64,000 nt of DNA from an uncultured Gammaproteobacteria bacterium (GTDB lineage Bacteria > Pseudomonadota > Gammaproteobacteria > JAADHQ01), in assembly GCA_947258755.1 (NCBI GenBank), contig CAMYJO010000016.1, positions 58,545 through 122,544 of the forward strand. The letters are read 5' to 3'. This document shows positions 55,666 to 64,000 of the stretch, piece by piece; position 1 is the stretch's first letter; each line of letters opens with the position of its first letter. The notes under the pieces were generated by a model, which was not told where the DNA came from, did not search any database, and saw nothing but the letters and a program-made list of their open reading frames with translations. The position numbers were made by a program, and so were the translations under genes.

Positions 55666-55916
55666 TTAAAAATTGACTATGTGTAAAAAAATCAGCTTCT
55701 GCAGAGTTTATTCCAAATATTTTCGAAAAATTTACTTGCGCATTTTTTTATCTTAATTAATGAGTATGCAAATGCATTATTAATCGTGCAAGATGCAAGG
55801 TGGGGTGAATAGGCAATCAGTATTTATGAAATTAATTTCATGATTATCATGTAATTACAAATATGGCATCAATTATGCTCCTGTTTGGATCACAACATCC
55901 AAAAAGGAGAGGTGAC

Positions 55917-56617
55917 ATGAAAACAATAATCAAGTTATCTGCCATATTGATGGTAGTGCATTTATTTGTACCTTCGGCCAACGCTAATTTACCAAAAAAT
56001 ATAATTGATGCTTTTCCATCGGCAACTATTAGCATAAGCCGCATCGTGCTTAAGGCCCCGGATATTGCTGAAAATGGTGCGGTCGTGAATGTCATCATTC
56101 AGAAAGTATTACTACAAGATAAAAAGTTAACTGTACGGGAGATTTGGTTATTCGACCACAATCGAAAAACGCCTATCTCGCATTATAAGTTAGCGGAAAA
56201 TACATTGGCCGACGGCCTGGCAACACGTTACAAATTGGCGGGTACGAGTGTAATCTATGCCGTTGCCTTGCTCAGTGACGGCAGCATGGTTAGTGGTGCA
56301 AAGAAGGTCCATCGGTGGTTGTGGTGGCGGTGGTTCGTATACGGGCCGAAATTATAATTCGCCTGGGTATAATCCGCCCTTATCCAGGGCAAATAATTCA
56401 TACGTTAATGTAGGATATTTATCTAATATTGAGAATTATGCCCACCTGATTAGTAGCGGTAGCCGCTTTCGGACAATTGCTACGCAGCAGCCCCTATATC
56501 AATACTATGAGCTATGATCAGGTTTATAATCTGGCCAGTAAGGCGCAAGGCAGCGACGAGCGAGGCTATCGTAGAGAGTTTCTCGAATTGGTATCTGCGG
56601 CAGGCTCATTAAAATAA
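55917..56617 (+). pseudogene. SoxY-like head joined to vWA (YfbK-type) remnants, frameshifted and deleted
   Basis: ATG 55917 starts a signal peptide and a SoxY-like domain: IVLKAPDIAENGAVVNVII, YKLAGTSVIYAVALLSDG and SMVSGAKKV. The frame is then lost near 56308; the next frame gives SIGGCGGGGSYTGRN, containing the GGCGG motif that carries sulfur at the C-terminus of SoxY. It then continues into NIENYAHL and RFRTIATQQPL, which resemble the start of YfbK-type von Willebrand proteins. A third frame from about 56507 gives SYDQVYNLASKAQG and GYRREFLELVSAAGSLK, like the C-terminal end of those proteins. The whole vWA core between these two pieces is missing. A dead gene is the simplest reading. Confidence 0.6.
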
Positions 56618-56623
56618 TCAAGT

Positions 56624-57343
56624 ATGATGGGGGTGGTTGTGAATAATATAGCTAGATACATTACTCGCTGGCTGTTGCTGGTGCTGTTACTTGGCGTCCA
56701 TGTCACGGTCATTGCCGCGCCGGGGGAGTCAATGACAGCTGAGGAGCTTGAAGAGTGGTTTAATTCTGATGAAGAGGTTGTTGATCCGCTCAAGCTAATC
56801 AATGAAGGTGAGTTGGCATTCTTAAAGCAGGAGCCGCAACGCAAGCCACATGAAGCGCAACACGTTATTACCCTGTTGCCCGGCAGTCAGGACGATGGCT
56901 GGGTAAGGTTGGAGCAATGTCATGATAACCTAGATGTGATGCCAGCGGCGCAGGTGGTGTTCATCAATAAACGTGTGCGTAAACTAAAAGTCATTTCCAG
57001 TAACAATATCGAAAAGTCTTGGGTTGAAAATGATACGGTGCAAATGAAAAAAATAGGACGGGGTGCTCGTTTATGTCTTAGTTTGGAGACGAGGGCATTG
57101 TGGAAAAATAAAGATGGTAGCTATTCTCTGCGAACCGGGCCATACCAACGTAAATTCCTCGATGGCTATTTCCCAATGAGGCTGGTGTTGGATATTCATT
57201 ATGCTGAGGCCAACATGAGCTATAGGTCGATCGTGCCTGAAGTGCAGCCCGGTTTATCAATTGTCGTTAAAGGCAGTTCGATGAATATTAAGGCATTGTT
57301 TGAGGGCATGCTTTATCTTAATGTAAGATTCACAGAGAAGTAG
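56624..57343 (+). CDS. exported hypothetical protein
   Basis: A 239-aa protein with an N-terminal hydrophobic segment (WLLLVLLLGVHVTVIAAPG) that is probably cleaved. An acidic part follows (SMTAEELEEWFNSDEEVVD), then a possible beta-sandwich: HVITLLPGSQDDGWVRLEQC, ARLCLSLETRALW, MRLVLDIHYAEANMSY. Two conserved-looking Cys residues could form a disulfide. No family recognised. It begins seven bases after the stop of the upstream wreck. Confidence 0.55.
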   Translation: MMGVVVNNIARYITRWLLLVLLLGVHVTVIAAPGESMTAEELEEWFNSDEEVVDPLKLINEGELAFLKQEPQRKPHEAQHVITLLPGSQDDGWVRLEQCHDNLDVMPAAQVVFINKRVRKLKVISSNNIEKSWVENDTVQMKKIGRGARLCLSLETRALWKNKDGSYSLRTGPYQRKFLDGYFPMRLVLDIHYAEANMSYRSIVPEVQPGLSIVVKGSSMNIKALFEGMLYLNVRFTEK

Positions 57344-57815
57344 TGAGCTAATGTGTAAATAGGTCAGGCCTATTATTAGATAGAGTAAAAATGACATCGA
57401 AAACAATAAGTGGGCCGTTAGGGCCGTTTATTGTTGGTATTAAAAGTTAGTTTAAGCTAAGACTATTGCTTGCTTATCTTGCTGGCCCAGCGATGCATAT
57501 GTATATGCTAAAAGATGTTTACAGTGAATATTTTAACGTTTCTTAATAAACAATATGGGTGTCTAAGTGCTTGTGGGTAACAAAGGGGCCTGTACAAATC
57601 AGCAGCAAACAGCAGGCTTGTTGCGCTGATAGGTGCTATGTGCAATTAGCGTAAAAAACGGATTATAGGTGTCGTCTGTTGCCAGTGCGTACTGTCTGGG
57701 CGCAAATGGCTGGTGATAGTGCCTGAAGATACTTGGCCGCGAGAATAATCGAGTATTTGTACGGCCAGGCTTAATCAGATAACAATATATTGATGTATCT
57801 AGATGGTGAAGACTA
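57344..57815. other. intergenic region between an exported protein and ccmI
   Basis: Two convergent genes end here. CAATAA...GGCC-GTTA-GGCC...TTATTG near 57400-57433 is an imperfect hairpin that may act as terminator for the plus-strand gene. The rest shows no gene-like frame and no repeat that I recognise. Confidence 0.4.
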
Positions 57816-59072
57816 TCATGGAACCTGGCTTTGAATCTCAAGATTCAATTCAGCCTTACCCTTAACGTCAACCTCAGGCTGGTTACTAATCAGGTCACCA
57901 CTCTGTGTCATCGCATTGCCCGATTTTGAAACCCGCGCACTGACGACTACCTGGTCAAAATTAGATAGTTTCATTTGCGCCATCATCGCCATGCTGTCAT
58001 CCAATGTAAATTCAAATGGTAGATCCTTGACCTGTTTGCGTACGATCGCTAGTGGCATGCGTGGACCGCTGAGTGCACGCGCATAGACGAATACTGTATC
58101 TTCCGGACTGACTTTGTCCTTCATGCTGTCGGCCAGTGCGACGCGGCCGGTTATGCTGGCCTTGGTGTCTGACGCAACTGCTGATTTCGGTGTTGGTTCA
58201 GGCTCAGTTGGTTCTATACCCAGGCGTTTCTGCGCATCGGCAATACTGCCTCGGATCATCTCGGCGTCTTTGGAATCGACAGGTAATTCCTGTTGCAGGG
58301 TCTGCCAAAATCGGATGGCCTTGTCATATTGTTGTTGCTGGAAATGATAGGTGCCGGCCAGCCACAAGGCCTTGGGGTGTTTGGGTTCGATGGCCAGTGC
58401 GCGTTTGGCATATTCATAAGGCTTGCCTTCAAGGCTACCATTCTGGTTGACCGCCACAACGTCGGCATAATTGGCCCAGATATTGGCATCATTAGTGGCC
58501 AGTTGTGTCAGTTTTTGTAAGGCCTGTTCGGCCTTCTCAAATTGTTGCGTGTGCATATAGGCGCGTGATAGCAGGTACCAGCCTTTGGCATCTTCAGGTT
58601 CTTCCTGCAAGCGTTTTTCTAATTTGATAATCATTTCGCTAACACTGGGTGCATCGCCTGTGGTCTGTGCGCCTTCGTGAGGACTGCCGGCCAGGCGAGT
58701 GGCGGACGGCATATCAATTGTCTGTGGGCTGCCCAGGGTCAGGTATAGGGGGATGGCCAGCGCTGGGACCGTAAACAGTATGATGATCAGGCTGGCGCGG
58801 CTGCGAGTGCTATCAATTTTTTGCTGTGCTTGTTCAGGGATATCGAAAATCAGTTGTTTTTCAAGGTCCTGTTGAGCATCCTGGTATTCCTGTTGCTCGA
58901 TTTGTCCTTCAGCAAGATCGTTGTCGAGTTCGGCCATGCGTTGCTTATAGATGTCGAGGTTGACCTGTTTACGTTCAACCTGATTATCATGTTGCTTACT
59001 TACTAGCGGACGCACAAGCAGAATAATGGCGAACAGCAACATCAGTGCCGCGATGATAGAGAAACTAATCAT
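57816..59072 (-). CDS. ccmI: cytochrome c maturation protein CcmI
   Basis: A 418-aa inner-membrane protein: two N-terminal membrane helices (MISFSIIAALMLLFAIILLV; SLIIILFTVPALAIPLYL) around a cytoplasmic loop rich in DNDLAEGQIEQQEY, then periplasmic TPRs (GWYLLSRAYMHTQQFEKAEQ, LWLAGTYHFQQQQYDKAI). The C-terminal domain is beta-rich (FVYARALSGPRMPLAIVRK). It presents apocytochrome to CcmF/H. It is last in the leftward ccm operon and overlaps ccmH by 8 bp. Confidence 0.9.
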   Translation of the reverse strand: MISFSIIAALMLLFAIILLVRPLVSKQHDNQVERKQVNLDIYKQRMAELDNDLAEGQIEQQEYQDAQQDLEKQLIFDIPEQAQQKIDSTRSRASLIIILFTVPALAIPLYLTLGSPQTIDMPSATRLAGSPHEGAQTTGDAPSVSEMIIKLEKRLQEEPEDAKGWYLLSRAYMHTQQFEKAEQALQKLTQLATNDANIWANYADVVAVNQNGSLEGKPYEYAKRALAIEPKHPKALWLAGTYHFQQQQYDKAIRFWQTLQQELPVDSKDAEMIRGSIADAQKRLGIEPTEPEPTPKSAVASDTKASITGRVALADSMKDKVSPEDTVFVYARALSGPRMPLAIVRKQVKDLPFEFTLDDSMAMMAQMKLSNFDQVVVSARVSKSGNAMTQSGDLISNQPEVDVKGKAELNLEIQSQVP

Positions 59073-59544
59073 GGGTGTTTTCCTTGTGCTCTTCTTGCAG
59101 CATGGCTTTAATACGTTGGTGCTCGTGCTCGTCTATTTCGACTGTTGGGCTCTGTGTGCGTTTGCGAATATAGATAACCAGGAATATGATGCCGAGCCCC
59201 AGCATGATAAATGGTCCCGCGTATAACGGGTAGGTACTCTTTTTTACGGGTGGCCGGTAGAGGACGAAGTCGGTAAAGCGTTCGGACATGAAGTCCTTGA
59301 CCTGCTGCTCATTTTTACCTTCCTGTACCATCTTGTAGACCTTGTCGCGCAGATCTTTGGCGAGACTGGCATTGGAGTCTGCGATGGTCTGGTTTTGACA
59401 AACGGTGCATCGTAGTTCGTTGATCAGATAGTCGAAACGTTTTTGTTTTTCCGGGTCATCGAACTGATAGGTATTGAAGGCTGCCTGTGCATTGAAGGCA
59501 AACAGCGACAGCAGTAAAGTCCAGATGAGGGGCAAAGTTTTCAT
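59065..59544 (-). CDS. ccmH: cytochrome c maturation thiol reductase CcmH
   Basis: A 159-aa protein with a signal peptide, the LRCTVCQNQTIADSNASLA redox motif (LRCxxC, about residue 45), AKDLRDKVYKMVQEGK and a C-terminal membrane helix (FIMLGLGIIFLVIYI). It keeps apocytochrome haem-binding cysteines reduced. It starts within the ccmG stop region. Confidence 0.95.
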   Translation of the reverse strand: MKTLPLIWTLLLSLFAFNAQAAFNTYQFDDPEKQKRFDYLINELRCTVCQNQTIADSNASLAKDLRDKVYKMVQEGKNEQQVKDFMSERFTDFVLYRPPVKKSTYPLYAGPFIMLGLGIIFLVIYIRKRTQSPTVEIDEHEHQRIKAMLQEEHKENTHD

Positions 59545-60074
59545 GATTCCTGCTCCAGTTTGCGTATCATTGGCAGTATTTCATCGTTGATTACATCGCT
59601 TGTCACCGGGCCAATTTGTTTGTAGCGGATAATACCTTTTTTATCGACCAGGAAGGTCTCGGGAACGCCGTAGACGCCCCAGTCGATGCCAACGGTGCCG
59701 GATAGGTCAAAGGCGCTGTTAATGTATGGATTGCCGAAGGCCTGCAACCAGCGAATGGCATCATTTCGTTGGTCTTTGTAATTGAGACCAATGATCGGGG
59801 TCTGATGTTGTTTGGCAAACTCGACCAGTAAGGGATGCTCCTCACGACAGGCGACACACCAGGAGGCCCAGACATTAAACAGCGTTACTTTGCCGAGGAA
59901 GTCCTCGTGACTGACCCGTTGTTGCGGCTGCAACACGGCCGGTAAATTAAATGCCGGCGCCGGCTTGCCGATCAATGGTGATGGAATTTTCTTTGGGTCC
60001 CGAGTCAATCCAATGGCCAGCAGGATAACCAGGGCTATAAATGTCGCCAGGGGTATCAGTGCACGTAGTTTCAT
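59541..60074 (-). CDS. ccmG: periplasmic thiol:disulfide interchange protein CcmG/DsbE
   Basis: A 177-aa thioredoxin-fold protein anchored by an N-terminal helix. The active site NVWASWCVACREEHPLL is preceded by GKPAPAFNLP and followed by the GVYGVPETFLVDKKG cis-Pro loop. It reduces apocytochrome c via CcmH. CVAC in place of the more usual CPTC/CVPC is a mild variation. Confidence 0.93.
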   Translation of the reverse strand: MKLRALIPLATFIALVILLAIGLTRDPKKIPSPLIGKPAPAFNLPAVLQPQQRVSHEDFLGKVTLFNVWASWCVACREEHPLLVEFAKQHQTPIIGLNYKDQRNDAIRWLQAFGNPYINSAFDLSGTVGIDWGVYGVPETFLVDKKGIIRYKQIGPVTSDVINDEILPMIRKLEQES

Positions 60075-62032
60075 GCCGATTGCTCCGCCCTATTCTGTTT
60101 GTTGTTACGCTTCAGGCGATAGCGTTTGTCACTCAGTGCGAGCACGCCGCCGATAGCCATGATCAGCGAGCCAAGCCATATCCAGCGAATCAGGGGTTTG
60201 TACTGCATGCGCACACTCCATTCACCATTTCCGAGCGGTTCACCGAGGGCGACAAACAGATCGCGCATCAGGCCAGCATCGATTGCGGCCTCGGTCATCG
60301 GACTACGCTGCACGAGGTACAGGCGCTTTTGCGGCTTCAGTTCGGTATAGGGCTGATCATTACGGCTGACACTAATATCGCCTTCCTGGGCGCGGTAGTT
60401 AGGGCCGTTGACATCTTTGACGCCGTTGAAGCGGAAGTCGTAACCGCCCAGGTTCAGGCTGTCACCGGGTTTCATGCGAATATCTTTTTCAATACTGTAA
60501 CTGCTGGTGAAGGTCACACCCAATGCGAATACGGCCACGCCGATATGGGCGAGGAACATACCATAGAAGCTACGTGGTACCCGTACTAATGCTACCAATT
60601 TGTTGGGCTTGTTTTGCACGTGTTTATACAAATTCAGGAAAGCGCTGCTGACCATCCAGGAAAATAGTGCAATCATCATTGCCACCGGCCATGAGATGTC
60701 ACCGAGAATGTAGTAAGCGCTAATGCCAACCACTATAGACAGGACGAAAATGATCTTCAGGTCATTGGCCAGGCGTGACAGTTTGTGTTGTTTCCAGCGC
60801 GCCATTGGGCCGATCGCAGACAGGAACAGGATCGGTAACATTAACGGAACAAACACGGTCTGGAAATAAGGTGGGCCGACCGATAACTTTTCGTTTAAGA
60901 AGGCATCGATGGCCAGCGGGTATAAGGTGCCAAACAATACCGTTGCGCATGCGACCACAAAAATGACATTGTTGATCAACAGCAATGTTTCACGCGATAA
61001 CAGGCTGAACTTGCCGACACTGTGGATGCTGCCGGCACGCAGCGCATACAATAACAGTGAACCGCCGACGACGATACCGAGAAAGATCAGGATGAATACG
61101 CCACGGGCCGGGTCGGTGGCGAAGGCGTGTACGGAGGTCAATACCCCGGAGCGCACCAGGAAGGTACCGAGCAGGCTCAGTGAAAAGGCCAGTATCGCCA
61201 ACATCACGGTCCAGCTTTTAAACGCACCGCGTTTTTCCGTGACCGCCAGTGAATGAATCAGGGCCGTGCCGACCAACCAGGGCATGAACGACGCATTTTC
61301 GACCGGATCCCAGAACCACCAGCCACCCCAGCCGAGTTCATAATAGGCCCACCAGCTGCCAAGGGCGATACCAACAGTCAGGAAGGCCCAGGCCATCGTC
61401 GTCCACGGTCTGGACCAGCGCGCCCAGGCGCTATCCAACTGGCCACCAAGCAATGCCGCAATCGCAAATGCAAACGCAACTGAGAAACCGACATAACCCA
61501 TGTACAGCATGGGTGGATGGATGATCAGGCCAAAGTCCTGCAATAACGGATTCAGGTCGCGGCCTTCAGCCGCTGCCGGGATCAGGCGTTCGAACGGATT
61601 CGACGTTAGCAGCGTGAACAGCAGGAAGCCGATGCTGACCAGTCCCATGACGCCGAGTACGCGCGCGAGCATGGCCTGCGGTAGATGGCGGCTGAAGATA
61701 GTGACGGCCAGTGTCCAGGTGCCGAGAATCAGCACCCATAACAATAGTGAACCTTCATGTGAACCCCACACGGCCGAGATGCGGTATTGCAGCGGAAGTA
61801 ATGAGTTGGAATTGTGTGCAACATAGGCGACCGAGAAATCATTGACAATAAATGCGTAGGTCAGGCACAGATACGAGATCAGCAGGAACAGAAACTGACC
61901 GCGCGCGGCTGGCCGGGCCATGGCCATCCAGCGGGTCTTGCCCGATGCTGCACCGGCGATCGGAAAAAAGGCCTGGAAGATGGCCATGCACAGCGCCAGG
62001 ATAAGGGCAAATTGACCGAGTTCAGCTACCAT
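60071..62032 (-). CDS. ccmF: haem lyase subunit CcmF
   Basis: A 653-aa, about 15-helix membrane protein. The tryptophan-rich WWD signature is visible as WGGWWFWDPVENASFMPWL, with conserved periplasmic His residues (IIHPPMLYMGYVG). With CcmH and CcmI it forms the lyase that joins haem to CXXCH. The unusual CX4CH haem site of the 12-haem cytochrome would have to be served by this or another lyase; no second lyase is in the window. It overlaps ccmE and ccmG by a few bases. Confidence 0.96.
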   Translation of the reverse strand: MVAELGQFALILALCMAIFQAFFPIAGAASGKTRWMAMARPAARGQFLFLLISYLCLTYAFIVNDFSVAYVAHNSNSLLPLQYRISAVWGSHEGSLLLWVLILGTWTLAVTIFSRHLPQAMLARVLGVMGLVSIGFLLFTLLTSNPFERLIPAAAEGRDLNPLLQDFGLIIHPPMLYMGYVGFSVAFAFAIAALLGGQLDSAWARWSRPWTTMAWAFLTVGIALGSWWAYYELGWGGWWFWDPVENASFMPWLVGTALIHSLAVTEKRGAFKSWTVMLAILAFSLSLLGTFLVRSGVLTSVHAFATDPARGVFILIFLGIVVGGSLLLYALRAGSIHSVGKFSLLSRETLLLINNVIFVVACATVLFGTLYPLAIDAFLNEKLSVGPPYFQTVFVPLMLPILFLSAIGPMARWKQHKLSRLANDLKIIFVLSIVVGISAYYILGDISWPVAMMIALFSWMVSSAFLNLYKHVQNKPNKLVALVRVPRSFYGMFLAHIGVAVFALGVTFTSSYSIEKDIRMKPGDSLNLGGYDFRFNGVKDVNGPNYRAQEGDISVSRNDQPYTELKPQKRLYLVQRSPMTEAAIDAGLMRDLFVALGEPLGNGEWSVRMQYKPLIRWIWLGSLIMAIGGVLALSDKRYRLKRNNKQNRAEQSA

Positions 62033-62478
62033 CAGTATTTAGCCTTTTCTGTCTTGTCGACACCTTTCGGCTTCATTGCTGCAGCCACTTCCGGCGGCAT
62101 GTAGTTTTCATCATGTTTGGCCAGTACTTCGTCGGCGATGAATACGCCATCTGCAGCCAGCTTGCCCTGGGCGACGATGCCCTGTCCTTCACGGAACAGG
62201 TCCGGCAGGATGCCCGTGTAGGCGATAGTGACTTCTTTGGCATTATCATGCACAACAAAACGTACGGTCAGGCCGTCGCGGTTGACACTGTTGTCCTTGA
62301 CCATGCCGCCAACGCGGAATGAACGGTTCAGCGGTGCCTCACCGGCTGCAACCTGGCTCGGTGAAAAGAAAAACATCAGGTTTTTATTAAAGGCAGTCAG
62401 CGCCAGGGCAGCGGCAGCTCCCACACCGAGCACGATCAGTGCTACCATCATCAATCTGCGTTTACGCGTAGGGGTCAT
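62032..62478 (-). CDS. ccmE: haem chaperone CcmE
   Basis: A 148-aa periplasmic OB-fold protein with an N-terminal anchor helix. The haem-binding region reads [13 protein letters not shown], the HxxxY motif with the covalent-haem His. [11 protein letters not shown] and [19 protein letters not shown] are conserved. It receives haem from CcmC and hands it to CcmF. Confidence 0.95.
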   Translation of the reverse strand: MTPTRKRRLMMVALIVLGVGAAAALALTAFNKNLMFFFSPSQVAAGEAPLNRSFRVGGMVKDNSVNRDGLTVRFVVHDNAKEVTIAYTGILPDLFREGQGIVAQGKLAADGVFIADEVLAKHDENYMPPEVAAAMKPKGVDKTEKAKY

Positions 62479-62642
62479 GTGCGTTGTCCTCGTCTTTTCT
62501 TTCTACCAAGTTGTTTCAATAATTGTTTTTTGCGTTTCATTGGGCCATTGACCAAGGCCAGCATGACGACGATGGCGAGGCCAAACGATAGCCAGACATA
62601 CAGGTAGTAGCCATCCATATCCAAAAAATCTAACAGTGTCAT
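62475..62642 (-). CDS. ccmD: small membrane protein CcmD
   Basis: A 55-aa protein with one membrane helix ([18 protein letters not shown]) and a very basic C-terminus ([19 protein letters not shown]). ATG at 62642 overlaps the ccmC stop (ATGA) and is preferred over an upstream start at 62669 lying inside ccmC. It helps release holo-CcmE. Confidence 0.9.
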   Translation of the reverse strand: MTLLDFLDMDGYYLYVWLSFGLAIVVMLALVNGPMKRKKQLLKQLGRKKRRGQRT

Positions 62643-63379
62643 AGGCGCTCTCTCTCTTCCTGTACCCACTTTGTGTGAGACTCTCTTTCCAGAATTTCGT
62701 TCCGACTGCGCATCAGTAAAACCGTCGCAAAATAAAACTTGAAGGCCGTTGCCATAATCATCAGTGGGATCAGCATGCTTTTATCCATGGCCTGCTTGTC
62801 TTGCATGACCTGTACTGTCGGCCCCTGATGTAGCGTGAACCACCATTCTACCGAATAATGAATAATCGGAATGTTAACCACACCCACAATCGCCAGGATC
62901 GCGGTTGCGCGTGCAGCGGTGCGTTTATCTTCAAATGCGGATTGCAGCGCCATATAACCGAGATACAGGAATAACAGCACCAGTTCTGATGTTAAACGCG
63001 CATCCCATTCCCACCAGGTGCCCCACATCGGTTTGCCCCAAAGTGAGCCGGTCGCCAGAGCCAGGAAGGTGAAGGCAGCGCCGATCGGTGCGCAACTATT
63101 GGCGACAACCTCGGAGGCCTTGGTTTTCCAGATTAATGATGCAGCCGCCGATACGGCCATGACCATATAGACAAACAACGACATCCACGCCGCTGGTACA
63201 TGAACAAAGATAATGCGATAGCTGTCCTTCTGTTGATAGTCGGCTGGCGCCTCAACCAGTCCCCAGTACAGACCGACTAGCATCAGGATCAATGTCGGCC
63301 ATGCGAACCAGGGTAATAATTTTCCGCAGAAGAAATAAAAATTCCTTAATGAGGCCAGTTTGGTGATTGTTTGTAACAT
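62639..63379 (-). CDS. ccmC: haem exporter/handling protein CcmC
   Basis: A 246-aa protein of six membrane helices. The WWD motif is WGKPMWGTWWEWDARLTSELVL, with flanking periplasmic His residues (FVHVPAAWMS; HYSVEWWFTLHQGPT). It loads haem onto CcmE. The start is four bases after the ccmB stop. Confidence 0.96.
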   Translation of the reverse strand: MLQTITKLASLRNFYFFCGKLLPWFAWPTLILMLVGLYWGLVEAPADYQQKDSYRIIFVHVPAAWMSLFVYMVMAVSAAASLIWKTKASEVVANSCAPIGAAFTFLALATGSLWGKPMWGTWWEWDARLTSELVLLFLYLGYMALQSAFEDKRTAARATAILAIVGVVNIPIIHYSVEWWFTLHQGPTVQVMQDKQAMDKSMLIPLMIMATAFKFYFATVLLMRSRNEILERESHTKWVQEERERL

Positions 63380-63382
63380 GTC

Positions 63383-64000
63383 TTATCCTATACTCGCGCG
63401 CAAGGCCGCCGCTGTCGCCAGCGGTGCCAGGGTTAAGGCCAGGGCCAGCAATGCTGCGATTAGCATCAGGTGACCACTGATATCCAGGCCGACAGTCGAG
63501 GCGGCCACGGCATTGGCGCCGAAAATCAATACCGGTACATAAAGCGGTAATACCAACAGCGAGATCAACATACTGCCACGTTTCAGTCCCACTGTCAGGG
63601 CGCTACCGATGGCACCGACCAGACTCAATACCGGTGTACCAAGCAGTAAAGTCTGCATCAGGATCAACGTGGCGTCGAAATCCAGATGGAAGAATGTGGC
63701 CAGTAAGGGTGATAACAGGATCAGCGGCAATCCGGTCAGCAGCCAGTGTACAGCAATCTTGCCCAGTACCAGCATCCCGAACGGGTATGGTGACAAGGTC
63801 AGTTGTTCAAGACTGCCATCCTCATAATCGGCGCGGAACATCGTGTCCAGTGACAATAGTGCGGCCAGCAATGCCACTACCCAGATAATGCCCGGTGCAA
63901 TTTGTTTCAGGATGACGGTATCCGGGCCGATGCCGAGCGGGAATAGCACCGCCGCAAATACAAAAAACAATAACGGGTTCAACCATTCGGATTTGTTTCT
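63383..64000 (-). CDS. ccmB: haem exporter permease CcmB, N-terminus cut by the window edge
   Basis: About 206 residues are visible and the frame is open at the right edge (RNKSEWLNPLLFFVF), so the first 15 or so residues and ccmA lie outside. Six membrane helices and LPLYVPVLIFG, TLSPYPFGMLVLGK are typical of CcmB, the permease partner of the CcmA ATPase. A TTG at 63982 could be mistaken for its start, but the family pattern continues beyond it. Confidence 0.93.
   Translation of the reverse strand, partial: RNKSEWLNPLLFFVFAAVLFPLGIGPDTVILKQIAPGIIWVVALLAALLSLDTMFRADYEDGSLEQLTLSPYPFGMLVLGKIAVHWLLTGLPLILLSPLLATFFHLDFDATLILMQTLLLGTPVLSLVGAIGSALTVGLKRGSMLISLLVLPLYVPVLIFGANAVAASTVGLDISGHLMLIAALLALALTLAPLATAAALRASIG

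Noticed and set aside
57599-57841. 80-codon leftward frame next to ccmI
   Set aside because: No ribosome-binding site, atypical composition (many Cys, Tyr, His) and overlap with the ccmI end.

Overview
The window looks like a chromosomal segment of a sulfur-oxidising gammaproteobacterium. The basis is a quinone-linked molybdenum sulfite dehydrogenase set (SoeABC type) together with ATP sulfurylase, System I cytochrome c maturation (Ccm), two LpxL-type late acyltransferases plus MsbA and WaaA, a TPP-riboswitch thiC, a K+-independent H+-pyrophosphatase and a PPi-type phosphofructokinase. The exact genus cannot be fixed from the sequence. There is no rRNA, no recognisable tRNA and no CRISPR array.

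Layout. 0-4 kb: edge of a surface-polysaccharide locus (a partial gene running off the left edge, a GT10 fucosyltransferase-like enzyme, a second glycosyltransferase and an FkbM methyltransferase) around a decayed REP-associated (RAYT/IS200-type) transposase. 4-9.5 kb: lipid A and core assembly (acyltransferase, msbA, waaA, second acyltransferase). 9.5-14.3 kb: a conserved protein of unknown function and a leftward pcm-rhodanese-tolC-hemerythrin operon. 14.4-20.7 kb: TPP riboswitch and thiC, a PDC-sensor protein, a methyltransferase, moaD-moaE and moaC. 20.7-28.6 kb: an Hpt-REC-REC-GGDEF protein, thioredoxin, a ThDP-dependent acetolactate-synthase-like enzyme, YjbQ and a large CARDB/PPC lipoprotein. 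28.7-38.2 kb: a pyrophosphate-centred group (ppa, hppA, PPi-type pfk, an adenylate kinase with a histone-H1-like tail, a CheV-like protein, sat). 38.8-44.5 kb: hybrid histidine kinase, stand-alone receiver and a second Hpt-REC-REC-GGDEF protein. 44.6-49.5 kb: soeA-soeB-soeC, leftward. 50.2-55.3 kb: a divergent operon behind a consensus FNR-type box, encoding a 12-haem cytochrome c, a TPR lipoprotein, a small exported protein and an outer-membrane porin. 55.3-57.3 kb: small exported proteins and a SoxY-like/vWA-like gene wreck. 57.8-64 kb: ccmI-H-G-F-E-D-C-B, leftward and cut at the right edge.

How the parts fit. Sulfite can be oxidised by SoeABC into the quinone pool or, through APS, by Sat with PPi to give ATP and sulfate. 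PPi is also the currency of Ppa, HppA and PPi-PFK. MoaC/D/E make the molybdopterin that SoeA needs. The Ccm proteins attach haem to the 12-haem cytochrome. That cytochrome operon is the best candidate here for an undescribed respiratory or electron-transfer system.

A second layer is repetitive. Four inverted pairs of REP-like hairpins and five copies of an AGTAGC-type palindromic element sit between genes, two of the latter nested inside REP pairs. Several genes also have start-region anomalies: an in-frame amber codon in soeB, and ATC or ATA where a start codon is expected. These could be real biology or errors in the sequence.
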